Part shown: positions 13,089 through 16,534 of the stretch, piece after piece
Numbering within the stretch: position 1 is the stretch's first letter
Layout of the letters: every line of letters starts with the position of its first letter
Source: Syntrophobacterales bacterium
Lineage (GTDB): Bacteria > Desulfobacterota > Syntrophobacteria > BM002
Length of the DNA: 16,534 nucleotides
NCBI GenBank assembly: GCA_030601545.1
Contig: JAUVTM010000009.1
Location: 1-16,534 of the forward strand
Direction of reading: 5' to 3'
Notes under the pieces: generated by a model
What the model was told of the DNA's origin: nothing
Database searches by the model: none
What the model saw: only the letters and a program-made list of their open reading frames with translations
Translations under genes and position numbers: made by a program

Positions 13089-14306
13089 CTAACAGAGAAC
13101 CTTCGCCGCCTCCCTCATTAGTCTGCCTATTGGCAGCCGCTGCGGGCATTTCCTTTCTGCCATAGAGTAGTCGAGACTGTTGATTCGCTTGCGGGTGTCA
13201 GTTGAAAGGTGAGTGTAGAGAGACCTGGCGCGGTCGCACTCGCCGTAGCTGTTATGATACATCAGATACCGCATCACATCAGCAACTGGAACATGCTCAG
13301 GTAAAGCCGTCTCGCAAATAGTGCTGCAGCCCGCGCAGTAACTAGAGGCGGTCTCCTGGGCGTATTGATCCAGGAGTCGCAGTTCACCAGCCGACAGGCT
13401 CGTCCTGTCCATTGCGGCTGCAATGTTGGACATGAGGATGGTGAGATTGGGCATTTGCGAGCAGATGCTGGCAATGTTAGGGTTTCCCCAGACAGCCTTG
13501 AGCTTGGCCTGCTTGTCAGTAAAACCCCTTTCAACAAAACGTTCTACCAATTTGGGTTCTGTTTCGCTGCTTGAACTGAATGACCACCCTCCCTGGGTTT
13601 TCATGGCGGTTAAGCCAATGCCAGCCTCGGTGCAAGCGGCAACCGCCTCTTTCATTTTGCTCTTGTTCATAATTCTATGGTTGTAAGTCATCATAATGCC
13701 GTCGATCCAGCCCAACTTGGCCGCTTCCAGCATACATTCTTCCATATTACTGTGAGTGCTGAACCCGAAAAATCTGATCTTTCCCTCGGCCTTGGCCTTT
13801 TTCGCCCAACCTCTCGTTCTCCCGTCCAGTTCGCTGATGCTCCTGATACCATGGACGAAATAGAGATCAATATAGTCCGTTTTCATTCTTTCCAGCGATC
13901 GGTTTAGCAATCGAGTCAAACCATCGGGGTCACGGTCACCGGACTTGGTTACTAGAAAGACCTTCTTGCGGGTTTCAGGGTATTTGGCAAAAAATTTGCC
14001 AACTCCCCTTTCACTTCTGCCACCCTCGTAGCTGGCGGCCGTGTCCCAATAGGTAACCCCCCATTTCAGGGCTTGTTTTAGAAGCAATTGATTGGAAGGG
14101 ATATCAAACATGCCACCCAGAGAGAGGATTGAGACTCGTGCTCCCGTTTTGCCGAAAGGCCCGGTGGGGACCACTACGAGCCCTGTGCCGGAGCTTGCAC
14201 TGATCTTACCAACTGTTTCGGTTGCGCCCAGAAGAGAGCCTACGGTAGCCGCTCCAGCTGTTTTGAGAAAATCCCGCCGCGAGAACTGATTCTGTTTCTT
14301 GGACAT
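13089..14306 (-). CDS. Tat-exported aldo/keto reductase with C-terminal Fe-S-type cysteine motif
   Basis: 405 residues. The N-terminus has the twin-arginine motif SRRDFLK (9-15) and a weakly hydrophobic stretch (AGAATVGSLLG), so the folded protein is probably exported. The body is an aldo/keto reductase barrel: the catalytic tetrad corresponds to Asp88 (WDTAASY), Tyr93, Lys121 (VTKSG) and His152 (YFVHG). The C-terminal tail holds Cys324-x2-Cys327-x3-Cys331 and Cys387-Pro, enough for one [4Fe-4S] cluster, spaced differently from the usual CxxCxxCxxxCP ferredoxin pattern. NAD(P)H is not expected in the periplasm, so electron exchange with the neighbouring polyferredoxin is plausible. ATG 14306 follows AGGAGG. 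Substrate unknown. Confidence 0.85.
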   Translation of the reverse strand: MSKKQNQFSRRDFLKTAGAATVGSLLGATETVGKISASSGTGLVVVPTGPFGKTGARVSILSLGGMFDIPSNQLLLKQALKWGVTYWDTAASYEGGRSERGVGKFFAKYPETRKKVFLVTKSGDRDPDGLTRLLNRSLERMKTDYIDLYFVHGIRSISELDGRTRGWAKKAKAEGKIRFFGFSTHSNMEECMLEAAKLGWIDGIMMTYNHRIMNKSKMKEAVAACTEAGIGLTAMKTQGGWSFSSSSETEPKLVERFVERGFTDKQAKLKAVWGNPNIASICSQMPNLTILMSNIAAAMDRTSLSAGELRLLDQYAQETASSYCAGCSTICETALPEHVPVADVMRYLMYHNSYGECDRARSLYTHLSTDTRKRINSLDYSMAERKCPQRLPIGRLMREAAKVLC

Positions 14307-14352
14307 ACCTGTTTCCTCCTGTCGAGCATAGCGCCAAGCGCATAGCGTAAAT

Positions 14353-14424
14353 AGTCAATCAGTTGATTAGTCAAATCGAGAATTAGTTGATTAGAGAATT
14401 AGAAAATTAGTCAAATAGTTAAAA
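14353..14424. repeat. 8-bp-period word array (AGTCAATC/AGTTGATT family)
   Basis: Nine consecutive units, mostly 8 bp (one of 9, one of 7), variants of AGNNNATT. It is part of the 341-base gene-free stretch 14307-14647 between the polyferredoxin and aldo/keto reductase genes, which is almost wholly repeat DNA; no gene is seen in it. Confidence 0.75.
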
Positions 14425-14427
14425 GCG

Positions 14428-14498
14428 TAGAAATCGCAAAAATCGTAGAAATCGTAGAAGCCGTAGAAGTCGTTAAAGTCGTTCAAATCGCAAGATCG
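14428..14498. repeat. 9-bp-period word array (TAGAAATCG family)
   Basis: Seven exact 9-bp units and a shortened eighth, consensus TAGAAATCG with final CG constant. It runs directly into the interrupted REP-like element. Confidence 0.8.
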
Positions 14499-14542
14499 CG
14501 GCTGCCCTTCGACAAGCTCAGGACGGGAAAGCCGCTCCCACA
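14495..14542. repeat. REP-like palindromic element, loop-interrupted copy
   Basis: The arms ATCGCGGCT (14495-14503) and AAAGCCGCTCCCACA (14528-14542) are the exact reverse complement of the intact element at 7019-7044. The two central loop bases are replaced by 24 bases (14504-14527) containing CTTCGACAAGCTCAGG, a word often seen in intergenic repeats. All stem bases are intact. Confidence 0.8.
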
Positions 14543-14553
14543 GGATAATTTGT

Positions 14554-14637
14554 GACCTCTGACCTCTGATCTCTGTCCTCTGCCTGCTGTCCGCTGCCAG
14601 CTGCCAGCTGCCTTCTGTCCTCTGCCTGCTGCCAGCT
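14554..14637. repeat. Heptamer array (GNCNNCT x12)
   Basis: Twelve head-to-tail 7-bp units without a single phase slip (84 bases); G1, C6 and T7 are constant and C3 is nearly so (one unit has T). Unit types recur in order (for example GTCCTCT then GCCTGCT twice), suggesting duplication of multi-unit blocks. It ends 10 bases before the polyferredoxin stop codon on the opposite strand sense. Confidence 0.85.
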
Positions 14638-14647
14638 GCGCCCTGAT

Positions 14648-16534
14648 CTAGCTACTCCTCAGCACCAGTGACCTGCCCGGGCTTCTCGACTCGTTCTCCG
14701 CAGTAACCCGAATGGCTCTCCTGCCACTAACTGGACACTCATGTTCGCAAATACCGCAGCCGATACAAAGGTTCGGGTCCACATGGGGGAGTTGGAGCCT
14801 CACTTGAATTTCAACTTTACTTCCAGGTTCTCTATGCAAAGGCTTATTGTCGGCGATGGTCACGCTGTCGCTGGTGTTTGCAGAAATTCGGAAACGCTGT
14901 TCTCCATGCCGATCAGTGGTCTTGATGTAATAGTCACCTGTGGAGAATTGGCCCGGCTGCAAATCGCTCTCAGCAAATTTCAGAGTTTGCTCATCAGCTT
15001 TCAGAACGGCAAGAACACCACCTCTGATCGTGCTGAAATGTTCTCGGGTAAAGATTGCCTTCGGGCTCACCGGGCAGTTCTCCTGGCAGACTATACATGG
15101 CCTGTCCATAGCCCAGGGCAGACATCGTCCCCTATCAACAAAGGCGGTGCCCAATCGGATTGGGCCTGCCCGGGCGTAATCTTTGCGACCAAGTTTTTCT
15201 TCCAAGGTTATAGGCCGGATTGCCGCGCTGGGACAGATGTGTGAGCAGGCGATACAGTTGAGCTGGCAGCCGCTGGTGCCGATTCGGAAGTTCAAAATAG
15301 GAGACCACAATCCCTCCAGGCCGCTTTCCAGTCCAGCGGGCTGAATGATGTTGGTGGGACAGATTCGCATACATTGACCACATTTGAGACATCGCGCCAG
15401 GAAATCAGGTTCAGCCAGGGCGCCAGGAGGACGAATAACGGAGGGGGGAAAGTTGTTGGGACCTACCAAGCCACTCAGACGAACTACTGGAATGGCCATA
15501 GCTCCTGAGAGAAAGGAGGTTAAAAAACTCCGGCGGGAAAGATCTGGCAGGGTTATCTCGCCGGCTTCAGAAGGCGCAGTGCGGTAGTTGACGATACCGT
15601 GTTGACAGCTTTCCAAACAGTTCATGCAGAGCACACATTCACTTATGCGGATCCTGTCGACCGGTTGGCAGGCCCCCTCGCAATCGGTGTCACAGAGTTG
15701 GCATTGGCTGCATTCATCCGCACTTCTTCCTATTCTCCAGAGCGAAAACGTCCCGAGGACACCAAAAAGGGCGCCCAGTGGACATATGAATCTGCAGTAA
15801 AAACGAGGAACCTTGAGATTCAAGAAGACCGCTGTGAGAAAAACGGCGCTGATCAACAAGCTACCTTGATAGTAACGCTGGCTAGCTGAAAGCCTCTCTG
15901 CAAGAGGCAAAAGCGTAAGGTTTATTGAACGATGGAAAAGAGGAATTGGGTCTAGCAGGCCGGTTTGAAGGGAGGCGGCAATCAGGTTTTCGGCCGGGAG
16001 TATCAGACCTAGCCCCAGCCAAAGTCCGATAAGGGTGAATAAAATGGTCATAGCTTTCTTTGGGTTAGGCACGACTTTGAGCAAGGAGAGCAAAGCCAGA
16101 CCTGTTAAAGCAATTATCGCGGCCACCATAGAGAGCTTGGGTCTGTCGGGAACAATTCTGAGCAGACGACCAAGCAGGCTGGAGGCAGCCGCTGTGAGCA
16201 AAAAAATAAGAAGGTAGTATTTGATGGCCTGGGCGGGGTGGTATTGATTGAGTCCGATTTTCTCTGAGATACTTTTTTTGCGTCTACCTAGGTAGCCGAC
16301 GAAATGGTGCAAGGTGCCAAAAGGACATACCCAGCTACAGAAAAATCTTCCCAGAAGTATAGTCAAGACCACTGTTACCAGGGCCCAGAGGAGACCCCGG
16401 TAGAGTGACTGGGTGCTGAGCATGGTAGCCACTGCAACTAAGGGATCAAGTTGAAGGAACCAGTTGACCGGCCAGCCCCGTAGTTGCCACCACTCCACCC
16501 CAATGGTCGTGACAATGCAAAACCAGATAAACAG
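14648..16534 (-). CDS. Membrane polyferredoxin, NapH-like plus NapG/MauM-like fusion, 5' end outside window
   Basis: At least 628 residues; the frame stays open to the window edge, and upstream residues (LFIWFCIVTTIG) continue a transmembrane helix, so GTG 16498 is not the true start. Numbering from that GTG: RLDP-like motif LQLDPLVA, helices near 34-52, 93-110, 120-143, 148-170 and 208-229, CxxxCP motifs at Cys54/58 and Cys235/239 (NapH/NosR type), and two [4Fe-4S] sites at 263-298. A twin-arginine motif SRRSFL (321-326) with hydrophobic stretch follows, then four more Cys clusters at 370-380, 411-422, 459-475 and 578-588. Such proteins pass electrons from membrane quinol to extracytoplasmic enzymes. 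The next gene downstream is the Tat-exported aldo/keto reductase, a possible acceptor. Confidence 0.88.
   Translation of the reverse strand: MFIWFCIVTTIGVEWWQLRGWPVNWFLQLDPLVAVATMLSTQSLYRGLLWALVTVVLTILLGRFFCSWVCPFGTLHHFVGYLGRRKKSISEKIGLNQYHPAQAIKYYLLIFLLTAAASSLLGRLLRIVPDRPKLSMVAAIIALTGLALLSLLKVVPNPKKAMTILFTLIGLWLGLGLILPAENLIAASLQTGLLDPIPLFHRSINLTLLPLAERLSASQRYYQGSLLISAVFLTAVFLNLKVPRFYCRFICPLGALFGVLGTFSLWRIGRSADECSQCQLCDTDCEGACQPVDRIRISECVLCMNCLESCQHGIVNYRTAPSEAGEITLPDLSRRSFLTSFLSGAMAIPVVRLSGLVGPNNFPPSVIRPPGALAEPDFLARCLKCGQCMRICPTNIIQPAGLESGLEGLWSPILNFRIGTSGCQLNCIACSHICPSAAIRPITLEEKLGRKDYARAGPIRLGTAFVDRGRCLPWAMDRPCIVCQENCPVSPKAIFTREHFSTIRGGVLAVLKADEQTLKFAESDLQPGQFSTGDYYIKTTDRHGEQRFRISANTSDSVTIADNKPLHREPGSKVEIQVRLQLPHVDPNLCIGCGICEHECPVSGRRAIRVTAENESRSPGRSLVLRSS

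Noticed and set aside
14353..14637. CRISPR array
   Set aside because: Units are 7-9 bp, contiguous and degenerate, with no spacers of 25-45 bases and no cas genes.

Overview
The window looks like a chromosomal segment of a strictly anaerobic, probably Desulfobacterota-like (deltaproteobacterial) organism. This is inferred from gene content: a class I hybrid cluster protein with a Crp/Fnr regulator, DUF169 and DUF3568 proteins, a CoA-disulfide-reductase/rhodanese fusion, a Tat-dependent aldo/keto reductase with Cys motifs, a large membrane polyferredoxin, and sigma-54 type promoters. No transposase, phage gene, tRNA or rRNA was recognised.

Layout. (1) 1-2300: the 5' end of a sirtuin gene on the minus strand with an apparent one-base frameshift; a CysQ-type phosphatase and a double-SH3 lipoprotein on plus; a convergent DUF3568 lipoprotein with a near-consensus sigma-54 promoter. 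(2) 2400-4580: a minus-strand two-gene operon of unknown function (coiled-coil multi-pass membrane protein, then a von Willebrand A lipoprotein) closed by a hairpin terminator. (3) 5070-8063: an FAD/NAD disulfide reductase fused to rhodanese, and an uncharacterised radical SAM enzyme, each followed or preceded by repeat-rich DNA. (4) 8064-8877: a gene-poor stretch with a candidate 91-nt small RNA (sigma-54-like promoter plus intrinsic terminator), a candidate structured element, repeats, and a truncated 2H-phosphoesterase (LigT-like) gene. (5) 8878-13073: a DUF169 protein and a Crp/Fnr regulator on minus, divergent from a plus-strand DUF2249-carboxymuconolactone decarboxylase fusion plus hcp. 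A perfect TTGAT-N4-ATCAA box lies in the divergent gap, suggesting an HcpR-type nitrosative-stress module. (6) 13089-16534: on minus, a Tat-exported aldo/keto reductase downstream of a NapH/NapG-like polyferredoxin with an internal twin-arginine motif; the latter runs off the window.

The most distinctive non-coding signal is in the intergenic DNA. Between genes there are arrays of short degenerate words with strict 7-, 8- or 9-bp periods, each locus with its own consensus. Embedded in or beside them are two copies of a ~40-bp double-hairpin element, each flanked by short direct repeats, and two copies of a REP-like palindrome, one interrupted inside its loop. The repeats abut stop codons, ribosome binding sites and the truncated gene.

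Functional themes are redox and thiol chemistry (Hcp, disulfide reductase/rhodanese, polyferredoxin, aldo/keto reductase) and envelope lipoproteins. All functional calls come from reading motifs by eye; no database search or folding computation was run.
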